DNA of 38,569 nucleotides from the NCBI GenBank assembly GCA_905182155.1, contig CAJJAX010000035.1, positions 1 to 38,569 of the forward strand, read 5' to 3'. The position numbers were made by a program, and so were the translations under genes. Positions 26,168 through 33,938 of the stretch are shown piece by piece. This DNA is from an uncultured Pseudomonadales bacterium (lineage in GTDB: Bacteria; Pseudomonadota; Gammaproteobacteria; Pseudomonadales; Azotimanducaceae). How positions within the stretch are numbered: position 1 is the first letter of the stretch; every line of letters begins with the position of its first letter. The notes below the pieces were generated by a model. That model worked only from the letters and a program-made list of their open reading frames with translations, had not been told where the DNA came from and ran no database searches.

Positions 26168-26767
26168 ATGACTTCAGCAGAATCGGTTCTTGACGCACTC
26201 ATAACCGGTAACACTCGATTCAGAGAGGGTCTGTCCAGCCCAAAACCCTGGCAAAGCGCCAATGATTATGCAGATCAAAACCCGATCGCAATCATTCTTG
26301 GCTGTTCCGATGCCCGAGTTCCGGTTGAGATCATCTTTGATCAAGGCCCCGGCGATCTATTCGTCATTCGGGTCGCCGGCAACATTGTCGCGCCTTCTCA
26401 GATTGGCAGTGTTGAATTTGCCGCCCTGCAGTTTCAAGTTCCGCTGGTGGTGGTTATGGGACACACCCGATGCGGCGCCATTGACGCCACGCTGCAGCAC
26501 ATGCAAAACAGTGAAGATCATGCAACGGACAATCTGAAATCGATTGTGGATCGAATTGCACCCAGCATGACCAGCGTTGTCGAAGCCAACACATCCGGTG
26601 ATCAAGAATCCCTCGCCTATCATTGCATGCGCGCCAACGTCCGAGCTTCGGTGAACCAGTTGAAGCATGGCTCTTCCGAGCTAGAAGGACTAACAGAGGC
26701 TGGTCAGCTTCAGATCCGTGGCGCCTACTATGACCTTGACTCGGGCAGCGTACATTTTTTCGACTAG
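26168..26767 (+). CDS. beta-class carbonic anhydrase
   Basis: Interconverts CO2 and bicarbonate. The 199-aa protein has zinc ligands C46 (CSDARVP, with the D48/R50 dyad), H99 and C102 (GHTRCGAI), plus FVIRVAGNIV and the C-terminal RGAYYDLDSGSVHFFD. It belongs to the clade of about 200 aa found in many proteobacteria. No signal peptide, so cytosolic. Ribosome site GCGAGG precedes the ATG. Convergent with the HIT gene. Confidence 0.95.
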   Translation: MTSAESVLDALITGNTRFREGLSSPKPWQSANDYADQNPIAIILGCSDARVPVEIIFDQGPGDLFVIRVAGNIVAPSQIGSVEFAALQFQVPLVVVMGHTRCGAIDATLQHMQNSEDHATDNLKSIVDRIAPSMTSVVEANTSGDQESLAYHCMRANVRASVNQLKHGSSELEGLTEAGQLQIRGAYYDLDSGSVHFFD

Positions 26768-26832
26768 CGCCTTTAGAACCCTCTCGACCCATTAACCTTG
26801 CGTCGCAATGACACCTTACCGGTTAGGCTCGC

Positions 26833-26860
26833 GACTTTAAGCCGTGGCGGCTTTAGAGTC
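26833..26860. terminator. hairpin between convergent carbonic anhydrase and HIT genes
   Basis: AAGCCG (26839-26844), loop TGG, CGGCTT (26848-26853), extended by GACT/AGTC outside small internal loops. No long T-run follows on either strand, so it is a structural candidate for a bidirectional terminator only. Confidence 0.45.
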
Positions 26861-26938
26861 ATCGAGTTTGAGTGATGAACCCCTTAGGGCCGGGCGTTTT
26901 GAGCCTGGGGGATCTGCCGCCCAAACGCTCATCAGCAC

Positions 26939-27301
26939 TTAGCCAAAGGGGGTGGCTAACTGACCTTCTTCAAACGACTTATTCGCCAAGATATGAAGAT
27001 GAAGGTGGAAAACCGTTTGACCCGCGTCTGCGCCATTATTAATGATCAAACGGAAGGCCTCATCACAGCCCAATTGCTTTGCCATTTTCCCCGCTAACAA
27101 AAGAAGATGACCCAGCAAGGCTTGGTGAGACGCATCGGCATCCACCAGCCTTGGAATCTTTACTCGAGGGATCAATAAAATATGGACCGGCGCCTGGGGA
27201 TTAATGTCTCTGATCACAATAGCGTGATCATCTTCGTACAACAGCTCCGACGGTATTTGCCCCGACATGATGCGCTCAAAGATTGATTGCTCTGAATCCA
27301 T
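26939..27301 (-). CDS. HIT-family protein (HinT-like)
   Basis: A 120-aa nucleotide-binding hydrolase of the histidine-triad family; HinT acts on adenosine phosphoramidates. It starts MDSEQSIFERIMSGQIPSEL, has VIRDINPQAPVHILLIPRV and the triad QTVFHLHLHILAN (H99, H101, H103). I chose the ATG at 27301 because it puts IFERI at its usual distance from the start; the frame is open further upstream but that part is unlike the family. Confidence 0.93.
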   Translation of the reverse strand: MDSEQSIFERIMSGQIPSELLYEDDHAIVIRDINPQAPVHILLIPRVKIPRLVDADASHQALLGHLLLLAGKMAKQLGCDEAFRLIINNGADAGQTVFHLHLHILANKSFEEGQLATPFG

Positions 27302-27423
27302 AACCCACTCCCGATCTGTTTTAAGCCCATAAAGTCTAGCATGGCGGGGGGCACCCGCAGCGCCTCGTGCTTCTGAACAACCCTTCGCCAAACGCAAGCA
27401 CCACTTTGCGGGCCCGCGAGGCT

Positions 27424-28347
27424 TTACCCAGGACCTAACGGCTTCGACATGAAGATATCCGCCCGATCATAGTCTGACGTCGCAGGCGCTGGGCCCTCGA
27501 TAAAGCCGAGCGCGCGATACAACGACAAAGCTGGCTTTAAACGCCGATTCGACTCTAGAACGATGTCATCAAAACCTGCCGCTTCTGCAAAATCAATGAC
27601 GGCTTGCCCCAGCCTGCGCCCAATACCAAATTGTTGGAATTGCTCTTGAACCGCCATTTTTGCCAACTCCGCGCGCCGAGCATTCTGACGCAGCAAAGCG
27701 CAAGCACCAACGACATGCCCACGACCGGTGACCGCAAAAAAGATCGCGCCACCCGGCGTTATAATCTTAGCCTCTGGGTCATCAAAGACCGCTTGATCCC
27801 GATCCTCAACTTGAAAACTCGCTTCAATCCAGCGGCGATTAAGCAATTCAAAACTCGTCTTAAACTCGGCGCGATAAGGTGTGATTGTAATCCCGGAAAT
27901 AACTGCGTCAAAACGCTGGCTCAGCGATTGCTCCGCGAGTGCTTGCGACCAACGCGCAAGGACTTCGGGCAATCCAACCGCGTTTGCCAGCGTCGAAAGT
28001 AGTTGTTCTTTTAACTCTGAATGTGCAGATATTCCAGAAAAATAATACCGCCCCGAGTTAGTAAGCGCCAACAAACGCCGGCGCTTATCTCGTCGATCAC
28101 GATAATCTGCCAAGTATTCGTCTTGGATCAACGCGCGGGCTATTTGAACCACCGCGGGATGAGAAATCCTGAGTCGCTCGCTCAACGCAACAATCGACGC
28201 CGGCCCGCTGTTATAGAGCAGCAAACCCAACCGGATACGGGGCGCGTCCAATGATTTGTCCAAACCTGCCTGCTCGTTATAATGCCCTTGCGCTTGCTGG
28301 ACCCGCTCAAGAAAGGCACTGTGGTGCCCCGTTGTTTGATCCGCCAT
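27424..28347 (-). CDS. MarR-type regulator fused to GNAT acetyltransferase
   Basis: 307 aa. Residues about 10-145 form a MarR winged helix (SIVALSERLRISHPAVVQIA, DEYLADYRDRRDKRRRLLAL). Residues about 150-307 form a GNAT domain (AIFFAVTGRGHVVGACALLR, AVQEQFQQFGIGRRLGQAVI with the acetyl-CoA loop, LSLYRALGFIE). This MarR-GNAT fusion is a known bacterial architecture; target and substrate are unknown. I took the ATG at 28347 because AAGGA stands 9 nt upstream; an ATG at 28410 would add 21 residues. A palindrome lies at 28534-28547. The HIT gene follows on the same strand. Confidence 0.85.
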   Translation of the reverse strand: MADQTTGHHSAFLERVQQAQGHYNEQAGLDKSLDAPRIRLGLLLYNSGPASIVALSERLRISHPAVVQIARALIQDEYLADYRDRRDKRRRLLALTNSGRYYFSGISAHSELKEQLLSTLANAVGLPEVLARWSQALAEQSLSQRFDAVISGITITPYRAEFKTSFELLNRRWIEASFQVEDRDQAVFDDPEAKIITPGGAIFFAVTGRGHVVGACALLRQNARRAELAKMAVQEQFQQFGIGRRLGQAVIDFAEAAGFDDIVLESNRRLKPALSLYRALGFIEGPAPATSDYDRADIFMSKPLGPG

Positions 28348-28835
28348 ATTGCTTGGTCCTTTTTCGCCATCGACAAGCGCAGTGCAACCATCCGCGAGGG
28401 TTGCGCGCAAACCAAAAAATTCAAACCCTTGCCCCGTCAGACTTGCTCAAACCGCGGACGAACACGACCGCAGGCGCTCATGAACACAGCCTATTCTGAG
28501 ATCTCATAAAGATCAATACTATGTTACTACTTACGTAACTAGTTACGGATATATTTGATTGGCCCGGTCACTTAATTAGCATCGGCAGGACGCTAAGAAA
28601 CCGGGACGGCCCAGGCATTGCGTCATCGAAACCAAGTGCAAGCGTCCAAACCCAGCAACCCTCGCGCCTGAGAACCAAGACCGGGCGGCAATGCAATGAA
28701 TCAACCCGGCAAGACAAGCGCTTTAAAAGTGCGTTATTTACGTTTAAAAAGGTCACAATCAAGTTTAAGGCGATTCATCAACCCCATTCATTAATATGAC
28801 AATCCACTGAGGCATTAATTGCTGGAGCTAAACCT
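28348..28835. other. divergent gap between MarR-GNAT gene and TauD-like gene
   Basis: 488 bp. It contains a palindrome (28534-28547) inside an AT-rich stretch (about 28505-28560), probably the promoter area of the MarR-GNAT gene. Between about 28570 and 28800 I see nothing definite; a 64-codon minus frame there is not convincing. Confidence 0.5.
28534..28547. promoter_or_regulatory. perfect 14-bp palindrome, candidate MarR operator
   Basis: CGTAACTAGTTACG is perfectly self-complementary and overlaps a second palindrome, TTACGTAA (28531-28538). Direct and inverted GTTAC/GTAAC units cluster at 28523-28547. It is about 190 bp before the MarR-GNAT start. MarR-type proteins bind such short palindromes, often in their own promoter. 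Confidence 0.6.
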
Positions 28836-29681
28836 ATGAGAATTCGACCTCTAACCGGCGCACTGGGCGCCGAGATCAAAGACGTTGATCTGGCCAACCT
28901 CACGGAACAAACCCACGAGCAAATTGAGGCTGCGTTTCACCAACACCTTGTCCTGGTATTTCCGGACCAATCTTTAACGACCCCAGACTTATTAGCACTC
29001 ACCCACCAACTCGGCGGTCCCGGCGAGACGCCCTACCTGCAAGGACTCAGTGACTTCCCTGATGTCGTGCCTATTATCAAAGCGGCGTCAGAAAAAAGTC
29101 CCATCAGCTTCGGATCCGGCTGGCACACCGATTTTACGTTTCAGAGCGCGCCACCGAGCCGCACGCTGCTGTATGCCTTGGTGACACCGCCCCAAGGAGG
29201 AGACACCCTCTTCACCAACCTCTATCTCGCCTATGAAGCACTCTCAGACGGACTCAAAAAACTCCTGACACCCCTGAACAGCCTGCACAGCGCGACACGC
29301 TCCTATGGCCCGAGCAGCACACTCCAAAACCAACTTGAAAACATGGTCATCACCAAAGAGACCGAAGAGCCCGCCGAGCAGGCTCATCCGGTGATCCGAA
29401 TCCATGACGTCACCGGGCGACCCGCACTGTGGGTTAACCCAACCTACACCCTGCGCTTTGAAAACATGACCGAGCAAGAAAGCCAGCCTTTACTCAACTA
29501 CCTCAATGCGTTGGCAACTAACCCGTCGAATACCTGCCGAGTGCGCTGGCAGAAAGATTCGCTGACCGTTTGGGATAATCGTTGCACGCAACACTGCGCC
29601 ACCTCGGACTATCACGGCCATCGCAGAGAAATGCTTCGAACCACGGTTAAGGGTCAACCACCAAAAGGCGTTGCGCTATAG
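28836..29681 (+). CDS. TauD/TfdA-family Fe(II)/2-oxoglutarate dioxygenase
   Basis: 281 aa. The N-terminal RPLTGALGAEIKDVDL is typical of TauD. The iron-binding triad is GWHTDFTF (H97, D99) and the distal His in WDNRCTQHCATSDY (H253). The 2-oxoglutarate-binding Arg lies in HGHRREMLRTTV. Members hydroxylate taurine, alkylsulfates, aryloxyacetates and other acids; which one is not clear, and no sulfonate transporter is adjacent. The plsC-like gene starts 26 bp downstream. Confidence 0.92.
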   Translation: MRIRPLTGALGAEIKDVDLANLTEQTHEQIEAAFHQHLVLVFPDQSLTTPDLLALTHQLGGPGETPYLQGLSDFPDVVPIIKAASEKSPISFGSGWHTDFTFQSAPPSRTLLYALVTPPQGGDTLFTNLYLAYEALSDGLKKLLTPLNSLHSATRSYGPSSTLQNQLENMVITKETEEPAEQAHPVIRIHDVTGRPALWVNPTYTLRFENMTEQESQPLLNYLNALATNPSNTCRVRWQKDSLTVWDNRCTQHCATSDYHGHRREMLRTTVKGQPPKGVAL

Positions 29682-29707
29682 CGCAACGTTAAGACGAGAC
29701 TTTTATC

Positions 29708-30463
29708 ATGTCGAATATCGCCCGGCACGTTTACAAGTGGTTGATCGCCGTGCCTTGCTTTGGGCTTTCAACGCTTTTTTTTGGACTCGCCATCATGCTG
29801 CTTGCGCTATTAGGACGCGGTGATTTAGGATCCCGCACCCTCGCCGTTGCTTGGGCAAGGCTGAACAGCTGGACCCTCCGGATGGCCGTTTCCATCGAAG
29901 GGCTCAATCATATTCGACCCAACCAGTCCTATGTCATCACTGCCAACCACATCAGCGCACTCGATATTTTACTGATCTATGGTTATCTGCCAGTCGAGTT
30001 AAAATGGGTCATGAAGAAAGAACTGCGTCGTGTGCCGATCATCGGCGCCGCCTGCCAAGCAATGGGGCACATCATCATTGATCGATCAAACTCAACCCGG
30101 GCAGTGGAAAGCATTCAACACGCAGCCAATAAATTGATCAATGGCATGTGCATCTTATTTTTCCCTGAAGGCACTCGAGTCAAACCCGGCCAGGTTGTGG
30201 CCTTTAAAAAAGGCGCCTTCCGACTCGCAATCGATCTAAGCCTGCCGATTCTGCCGCTGACCATTGAAGGCACTGAGCGGATGCTCCCTACCGAGACTCT
30301 GAACTGGCGACCCGGCGCTGTGACGCTCCGAGTCCACCCTGAGATCAGCACCGAGGGCATCGCGTCATCGCACGTGGACGCGCTTCGCCTCAAAACCGAG
30401 ACTGCAACGCGGGGCGGCCCACCGCCTATGCAAGCAGCAAGAGCGCCCTCATTCGAGACCTGA
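29708..30463 (+). CDS. PlsC-like 1-acyl-glycerol-3-phosphate acyltransferase
   Basis: A 251-aa membrane-bound acyltransferase of phosphatidic acid synthesis. An N-terminal hydrophobic segment (about 10-38) is followed by the four acyltransferase boxes: NHISALD (H81, D86), ELRRVPIIGAACQAMGHIII, FFPEGTR (E154) and LPILPLTIEG. The last 25 residues (TATRGGPPPMQAARAPSFET) do not look like a PlsC tail; the +1 frame stays open to about 30597, so the end may be altered by a frameshift. The acyltransferase core is complete. It may instead act on a lysolipid. Confidence 0.87.
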   Translation: MSNIARHVYKWLIAVPCFGLSTLFFGLAIMLLALLGRGDLGSRTLAVAWARLNSWTLRMAVSIEGLNHIRPNQSYVITANHISALDILLIYGYLPVELKWVMKKELRRVPIIGAACQAMGHIIIDRSNSTRAVESIQHAANKLINGMCILFFPEGTRVKPGQVVAFKKGAFRLAIDLSLPILPLTIEGTERMLPTETLNWRPGAVTLRVHPEISTEGIASSHVDALRLKTETATRGGPPPMQAARAPSFET

Positions 30464-30732
30464 CCCGAAACAATACGCCTCACAAAAAGCACAGGCCGGT
30501 GATCTCCGCGCCAAAATACTTGGCGATCGCATTGGCCTTTTCAGCTTTACCCTGATCACAGACGAGCAGTACCATTTCAGGCGCCTCATCGGTTAACCTA
30601 TGACGGCAAAACGAGCGTACTGATGACCAGGCACCTAATCGAAAACTTTGACAGCCTTAGCCTAAGGATTCAGCGAGCCAAGCCCTATGAACGCTTGCCC
30701 ATTAGACAACCCTTACCAAGAGACCCAAACGA
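30464..30732. other. gap after plsC-like gene
   Basis: 269 bp. A short minus-strand frame at 30480-30575 reads MVLLVCDQGKAEKANAIAKY and ends at a stop after about 31 codons. It has a protein-like composition but no recognisable relatives and may be a gene relic. No terminator is obvious. Confidence 0.35.
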
Positions 30733-31149
30733 GTGAAACCAACACCCCAGCCCACTGACCGCCTCGCCGCGAGCGAATGTTTTGTTTGCGGCCCAGATAA
30801 CCCGTCCGGTCTGAAGCTTTCCTTCGAACTGCAAGACGAGTATTGCGTTGCTGCGTTTACACCAGACAAATACCATTGCGGCTATAGCGGCATCACGCAT
30901 GGCGGCATCATCTTCAGCGCACTCGATGACGTCATGGCCAACTGGTTATATTTACGGGGTGACCGCGCGGTCACCGCAAAGTGCAACCTTCGATATAAAG
31001 CCCCATTACCCACAGGGACACCCACGCACCTAAAGAGCTGGTGCCTTAAAAGAAAAGGTAGGCTCGCCATGATGGCGGCCGACATCAGGCGATGCGACAC
31101 CGATGAAGTCATTGCTGAATGTGACGCAAACTTCATGATCACGCCCTAA
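30733..31149 (+). CDS. PaaI-family hotdog thioesterase
   Basis: A 138-aa acyl-CoA thioesterase of the PaaI/YbgC-like hotdog group: ECFVCGPDNPSGLKLSFE at the start, GYSGITHGGIIFSALDDVMA (the HGG motif with the catalytic Asp region) and LRYKAPLPTGTPTHLKSWCL. The start is GTG 30733, which puts CFVCG at its typical position. The substrate is unknown. Confidence 0.85.
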   Translation: MKPTPQPTDRLAASECFVCGPDNPSGLKLSFELQDEYCVAAFTPDKYHCGYSGITHGGIIFSALDDVMANWLYLRGDRAVTAKCNLRYKAPLPTGTPTHLKSWCLKRKGRLAMMAADIRRCDTDEVIAECDANFMITP

Positions 31150-31205
31150 GCAGGCTTTTCCCACCGGATACAACCCACAATTTTAAAAGTTGAATCACCC
31201 AAGCA

Positions 31206-31676
31206 ATGACCCATTCAAAATCCGCCCACAAGCTCAAAGACTTCAGCGATCAAGAGCGATTGACCCTACCCAACGCCGGTATTGCCCGCCGGATTGCCGC
31301 GCTGATCTATGACAGCTTTCTGATTCTTGCGATCTGGATGCTGAGCAGTATCGCAATTCTTGCGGCGACAGATCTCGGCGAATCCTTGGGAGGGCCGATC
31401 TACCAGGGCTTTCTCTATTTTGAGCTGATGGCCTTTTATCTCTATTTTTGGACGTTCAAAGGTCAAACCTTGGGCATGCAGGTCTGGCGACTGGTCGTGA
31501 TCCAACCGACTGGCGGACTACTCAACCGCCGACAAGCGGTTCAAAGATTTATCGTTGCGACCCCCGCCATCGGCTGCCTCGGCTTAGGCTTATTTTGGAT
31601 CTGGGTCAATCCTGAGCGCGCGGCGCTTCACGATCTACTCACTGGCACCCGGGTTATCCAGCTACCCAAACCCTAG
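31206..31676 (+). CDS. RDD-family membrane protein
   Basis: 156 aa. The RDD domain starts with NAGIARRIAALIYDSFLILA (here Arg and Asp of the RDD signature), then has three membrane helices: about 36-58, 74-92 and 118-138. The WTFKGQTLGMQVWRLVVIQP loop and the tail AALHDLLTGTRVI are standard. Function of the family is unclear (transport has been suggested). It ends 7 bp from the stop of lptG on the other strand. Confidence 0.9.
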   Translation: MTHSKSAHKLKDFSDQERLTLPNAGIARRIAALIYDSFLILAIWMLSSIAILAATDLGESLGGPIYQGFLYFELMAFYLYFWTFKGQTLGMQVWRLVVIQPTGGLLNRRQAVQRFIVATPAIGCLGLGLFWIWVNPERAALHDLLTGTRVIQLPKP

Positions 31677-31677
31677 C

Positions 31678-31693
31678 GGTCGCCTAGGCGACC
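31678..31693. other. perfect 16-bp palindrome over convergent gene ends
   Basis: GGTCGCCTAGGCGACC is fully self-complementary. It spans the gap between the RDD stop and the lptG stop, covering the lptG stop codon. A loopless palindrome is a poor terminator but a good protein-binding or cruciform site. Confidence 0.6.
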
Positions 31694-32763
31694 CGGCGCA
31701 ACTGCCACCACCCAAAAACAGTGCAGATCAGAATCGGCAGAACGACCGCAATCATTGGCGCAATCCCAAAGACCAAGGCAACCGGCGCAAGCAGGTCTTG
31801 GAAAAATTTAAACAACACACCCAACACAAGCCCACTAAAAACGCGCATGCCAACCGATGATTCTCGCAATGGCCCAAAAACAGCGGACGCCGCCAACAAA
31901 AGCAATGCCAGGGCAACCAATGGCTGCAAAAGCTTAGACCAATAACCCAATCGATACGCTTGGCTATTGAGCGCCTGAGCCTCTAAGTGATCAATTTTGT
32001 CATCCAAGGACGAAACCGACATTCTTTCAGGTTGAACCAGCAACTCACTCCCAAGCGTGCTCGGCGTAATCTGCGTATCCCAACGTTTTGTCGTCCAGTA
32101 TTCCGATGAACTACCCTCCGGGAAATAACGTACTTCGGTGACCTCGCGCATTGCCCAAAACCCAGCCTCAGAGTCGCCCTGAAAACTGGCACGGTTCGCG
32201 ATGCGGGTTAAAATCAAGGTTTGATTGTCGTCAAACACAAACCATTTTAGGCCTTTGATTTGATTATCCCGAACTGACTCCAAATGCAAAAAGGCCGAAC
32301 CATCGCGCGTCCAAACACCAAACTCTGGGGCGATGGTTTCGGTCTGCTCCCGCGCCTGCTGCCTTCCCAGGCGCGCATCGCGCTCAGCTTTTGGCAGCAC
32401 AAATTCGCCAACCACTGTGCCCAGCAACGCCACAAAAATTGCCGGCAACATGGCATAACCCACAATATTGTAGGTCGACAGGCCCGAGGCCCGCATCACA
32501 ACCAATTCGCTGCGAGCGGCTAATCCGCCCAGACCCACCAATCCACCAATCAAAACCGCAAATGGAATCGTTTCATAAAACAAGCGCGGCAAACTCAACC
32601 CCACAAACTTTAACGAACTCAAAAAACCGTATTGATTTTGAAAATCCTGAACTTCTTCCAAAGCCGTAAACACCGCCAACAAACCAACCAGCGCAAATGA
32701 TGCCAGCAGAATGGCTTTCAGCACCTCGAATCCAATATATCGCAACAGGATACTGCGCATCAT
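31684..32763 (-). CDS. lptG: LptG, LPS export ABC transporter permease
   Basis: Inner-membrane permease which, with LptF and the ATPase LptB, lifts lipopolysaccharide to the Lpt bridge. 359 aa: three N-terminal helices (SILLRYIGFEVLKAILLASF, LPRLFYETIPFAVLIGGLVG, NIVGYAMLPAIFVALLGTVV), a periplasmic beta-jellyroll (about 130-265) and three C-terminal helices. I chose the ATG at 32763, which overlaps the lptF stop in ATGA; a longer frame up to 33048 is only a shadow of lptF. Confidence 0.94.
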   Translation of the reverse strand: MMRSILLRYIGFEVLKAILLASFALVGLLAVFTALEEVQDFQNQYGFLSSLKFVGLSLPRLFYETIPFAVLIGGLVGLGGLAARSELVVMRASGLSTYNIVGYAMLPAIFVALLGTVVGEFVLPKAERDARLGRQQAREQTETIAPEFGVWTRDGSAFLHLESVRDNQIKGLKWFVFDDNQTLILTRIANRASFQGDSEAGFWAMREVTEVRYFPEGSSSEYWTTKRWDTQITPSTLGSELLVQPERMSVSSLDDKIDHLEAQALNSQAYRLGYWSKLLQPLVALALLLLAASAVFGPLRESSVGMRVFSGLVLGVLFKFFQDLLAPVALVFGIAPMIAVVLPILICTVFGWWQLRRVA

Positions 32764-33860
32764 TGTTTCAGAACCGCTTTGACCCAACCGAGCGGCTTCT
32801 GCCCCGCATTCAGCAGGATGAGCGCCAGCAAGAGGAACCCTAGATGCACCGAAAAAAGACCGGGCATCACCGGAAATTGCCCTTCGGTCACGGCTGAGCG
32901 CGCCCCAGAGAGCAACACCAAATACAAAAAGCACAACAACACACCCGGCGCAACCCTCGAAAACCGGCCATCTCTGGGTTCGACCCGCCCGAGAGGTACC
33001 GCCAGCAACACCAGTATGGGGATCATCAAAACCAGACTCAGGCGCCACTGGATTTCAGCCCAAGCAGCCTTGTCTTGCGCTTGCAACAAAGCGCTCAGAG
33101 AGCGCTCTCTCACTTCAGCACTTTCAATATCATATTGATCTCGCTTGAGCCGCTGACCAAACTCCTCGAAAACGATCACTTGATGCGCCTTCCCACCACT
33201 GGCCGAGCGATATCGACGTCCATTCTGAAGCACCAAAAACCGATCCCCGGATGGATCCAATCGCGCCTCGCCGCTTGCCGCAACCATCGTCACAATCTTG
33301 TCGTCCTCGGACGGATCAATCACAGCCCTTTCGGTCATAAAAATATTTTCGAGCGCCTGACCCTCCGACAACGATTGCACATAGGTCACCCTTGAGCCTG
33401 AATTCAAAACCTGGAACCGGCCGGGAACCAGCAGATCAAACTCCGTCATCGACTTCTGGTTCGCTTTAACTTCCTGAATGCCCAATTCAGCCGCGGGCCG
33501 TAACCAAAACACAATCAAGGATGTCAGCAGCATGACAAACACCCCTTGAATCAAGGTTAACCGGATCAAACGCCCTTCTCCGAAACCCGCGCTTTTCAGA
33601 ACTTGCAACTCGTTATCAACATGCAGTCGACCGTGGGCCAGCATAATCGCCAGAAAAAAACTGATGGGCAAAATAAGCTCTAAAAATCCGGGCAGTCGAT
33701 ATAACAGCAACCAACCAATCAACTCGCCACTGAGCGCACCCGTTGCCGCATCAGACAAATAACGGCTCAACCTAGAACCGGCCGCGATCACAAACACAAC
33801 AAGGGCTATAATGGCCATTGCCGTAAAGACTTCACGAGAAAGATAACGAAAGAGAATCAT
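32760..33860 (-). CDS. lptF: LptF, LPS export ABC transporter permease
   Basis: Partner of LptG. 366 aa: MILFRYLSREVFTAMAIIAL start, LLYRLPGFLELILPISFFLA (second helix), the periplasmic domain (about 130-260) and three C-terminal helices (LSLVLMIPILVLLAVPLGRV, FSVHLGFLLLALILLNAG). Its stop overlaps the lptG start by 4 bp. It diverges from pepA, the usual arrangement in gammaproteobacteria; the promoter is in the 78-bp gap. Confidence 0.94.
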   Translation of the reverse strand: MILFRYLSREVFTAMAIIALVVFVIAAGSRLSRYLSDAATGALSGELIGWLLLYRLPGFLELILPISFFLAIMLAHGRLHVDNELQVLKSAGFGEGRLIRLTLIQGVFVMLLTSLIVFWLRPAAELGIQEVKANQKSMTEFDLLVPGRFQVLNSGSRVTYVQSLSEGQALENIFMTERAVIDPSEDDKIVTMVAASGEARLDPSGDRFLVLQNGRRYRSASGGKAHQVIVFEEFGQRLKRDQYDIESAEVRERSLSALLQAQDKAAWAEIQWRLSLVLMIPILVLLAVPLGRVEPRDGRFSRVAPGVLLCFLYLVLLSGARSAVTEGQFPVMPGLFSVHLGFLLLALILLNAGQKPLGWVKAVLKQ

Positions 33861-33889
33861 AGGAATTGGATTCTGCAGGATCGATAATC

Positions 33890-33897
33890 AGTATAAT
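33890..33897. promoter_or_regulatory. overlapping divergent -10 elements of lptF and pepA
   Basis: The 8 bp AGTATAAT read TATAAT on the plus strand (33892-33897) and TATACT on the minus strand (33890-33895). Both lie at a suitable distance from the starts at 33939 and 33860. Neither -35 is strong. If both are used, RNA polymerase would choose one direction at a time. Confidence 0.45.
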
Positions 33898-33938
33898 CGT
33901 TGTACACTTATTTTGCTCAGCCCCATAAAGGAAATTTC

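Noticed and set aside
28568-28762. 64-codon minus-strand frame in the MarR-TauD gap
   Set aside because: No ribosome site, no motif, composition like the surrounding non-coding DNA.
32764-33048. N-terminal extension of lptG
   Set aside because: Entirely inside lptF in another frame; the ATG at 32763 overlapping the lptF stop fits the family N-terminus.
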